NCBI GenBank assembly: GCA_038134485.1
Contig: JAYPVG010000006.1
Coordinates: forward strand, 50,492-114,491
Source: NORP240 sp038134485
Lineage (GTDB): Bacteria > Pseudomonadota > Gammaproteobacteria > Pseudomonadales > Pseudohongiellaceae
Direction of reading: 5' to 3'
DNA length: 64,000 nt
Shown here: piece by piece, positions 63,487-64,000 of the stretch
How the letters are laid out: the number at the start of each line of letters is the position of its first letter
Numbering within the stretch: position 1 is the first letter of the stretch
Translations under genes and position numbers: made by a program
The notes under the pieces: generated by a model
What the model was told of the DNA's origin: nothing
The model's input: the letters and a program-made list of their open reading frames with translations, nothing else
Databases searched by the model: none

Positions 63487-63801
63487 ATGTCTGATACTCC
63501 GGTTTTTATGGTGGCCAACCTGATCATTAAGGACAGCGATCAATACCGTAATTACGAGCAAGGCTTCTTTCCAATCCTCAAGAAACACGGTGGCAAACTG
63601 CTCACTTTCGATGACAATATTGAAAGTTTTGAAGGTTCGGCTCAGCCCAGTGGCAGAATTGTTATTCTGCAATTCCCTTCTGAGAAGGCCGCGAGGGACT
63701 GGTGGGATGATCCCGATTACCAGACGATATCTGAATTCCGCCGGGCCGGCACCGACACCCGTTTTCTGACACTTGTTCACGGACAGCCACCTCGGAATTA
63801 G
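63487..63801 (+). CDS. DUF1330 family protein
   Basis: A 104-residue ferredoxin-like dimeric alpha-beta barrel protein. YRNYEQGFFPILKKHGGKLLTFDD and IVILQFPSEKAARDWWDDPDYQ are typical of DUF1330, whose function is not known. It is preceded by GAGGAACC and lies 55 bases after the thiolase. Confidence 0.88.
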   Translation: MSDTPVFMVANLIIKDSDQYRNYEQGFFPILKKHGGKLLTFDDNIESFEGSAQPSGRIVILQFPSEKAARDWWDDPDYQTISEFRRAGTDTRFLTLVHGQPPRN

Positions 63802-63940
63802 CGCCATGTCCCGATACAAGGCGACAGGTCACAACGACCCCGTCCAAGTCATTAAAATATTTTCAGCAAGAGTTTTGCCCATGCTCTGAACAATTAACAA
63901 AACCCCTTTTTGGATTGAAACCTTTTGAGAAAAATCCAAC

Positions 63941-64000
63941 CTAATGCAAATCAAGCCACGCCTTGATCATATCATTGACCTTTTCAGGCACTGCGTGGTG
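63941..64000 (-). CDS. C-terminal end of a minus-strand gene, possibly an alpha/beta hydrolase
   Basis: The last 19 codons before TAG (63941-63943) read HHAVPEKVNDMIKAWLDLH. The HH...PEKVN...I..WL pattern is common at the end of alpha/beta hydrolases, where the first His can be catalytic. The gene continues beyond the window, so this is tentative. The gap 63802-63940 shows no other gene. Confidence 0.5.
   Translation of the reverse strand, partial: HHAVPEKVNDMIKAWLDLH

Noticed and set aside
1..64000. tRNA genes, CRISPR arrays, insertion sequences or prophage
   Set aside because: I saw no tRNA T-loop and anticodon patterns, no spaced direct repeats and no transposase, integrase or phage structural gene.

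Overview
This window is a chromosomal segment of a free-living, probably marine, gammaproteobacterium on the Pseudomonas/Cellvibrio side of the class. The evidence is gene order. Nearly every block can be laid against Pseudomonas neighbourhoods I know: the mra/mur division cluster with rnpB and rsmI; lpoA-yraN-diaA-dolP; sspBA-petCBA-rpsI-rplM; zapE-zapG-cysD-cysNC-nif3-degS; hisDG-murA-ibaG-mlaC; yrbG-kdsDC-lptCAB-rpoN-ptsN-rapZ-npr; and dksA-gluQ-cbrAB-crcZ-pcnB-panBC. I see no prophage, insertion sequence, tRNA, rRNA or CRISPR array. Most of the window is a dense housekeeping core with short operons on both strands.

Layout. 1-5760 (minus): mraZ-rsmH-ftsL-ftsI-murE-murF, running off the left edge, with a sigma70 promoter and four helically phased MraZ boxes. 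5929-7212 (minus): RNase P RNA and rsmI. 7400-11032 (plus): cell-wall and replication helpers lpoA, yraN, diaA, dolP. 11093-17387 (minus): sspBA, the cytochrome bc1 operon (cytochrome b and c1 fused into one protein), ribosomal proteins L13/S9, and zapE. 17559-21017 (plus): zapG and sulfate activation. 21830-22923: a DegS/AlgW-type periplasmic protease with an apparent frameshift between membrane anchor and protease domain. 22941-27155 (minus): hisG/hisD, murA, ibaG and mlaC without the rest of the Mla system. 27362-35018 (plus): LPS core and transport genes, then sigma-54 and the nitrogen PTS (hpf missing). 35202-49160: transporters (MgtE, a DUF4212/SSS pair, an AGCS amino-acid symporter, a membrane pyrophosphatase), Mrp/ApbC, a gamma-synthase-family PLP enzyme, a small Rieske protein and three proteins I cannot identify. 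49173-51067: sfsA and an aminotransferase. 51453-60188 (plus): dksA through panC. 60310-63801: acs, a thiolase and a DUF1330 protein. The last 60 bases hold the 3' end of a minus-strand gene.

The most interesting system is at 52890-56200. A two-component pair in the CbrAB position is followed by a 650-base gap carrying an inverted-repeat activator site, a -24/-12 sigma-54 promoter and an A-rich transcript with three exact AACAATAA motifs. Those are the hallmarks of the CrcZ family of small RNAs, which titrate Hfq/Crc away from target mRNAs. The kinase is only 450 residues and has two membrane helices, not the long SLC5 transporter-like sensor of Pseudomonas CbrA. Elsewhere in the window, two nutrient-transporter genes (AGCS and DUF4212/SSS) carry AANAANAA-type sequences at or beside their ribosome binding sites. 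Together they suggest a complete catabolite-repression circuit: CbrA/CbrB plus sigma-54 (rpoN is also in the window), then the sRNA, then Hfq/Crc, then transporter mRNAs. This is inference from sequence and synteny and was not tested by any search.
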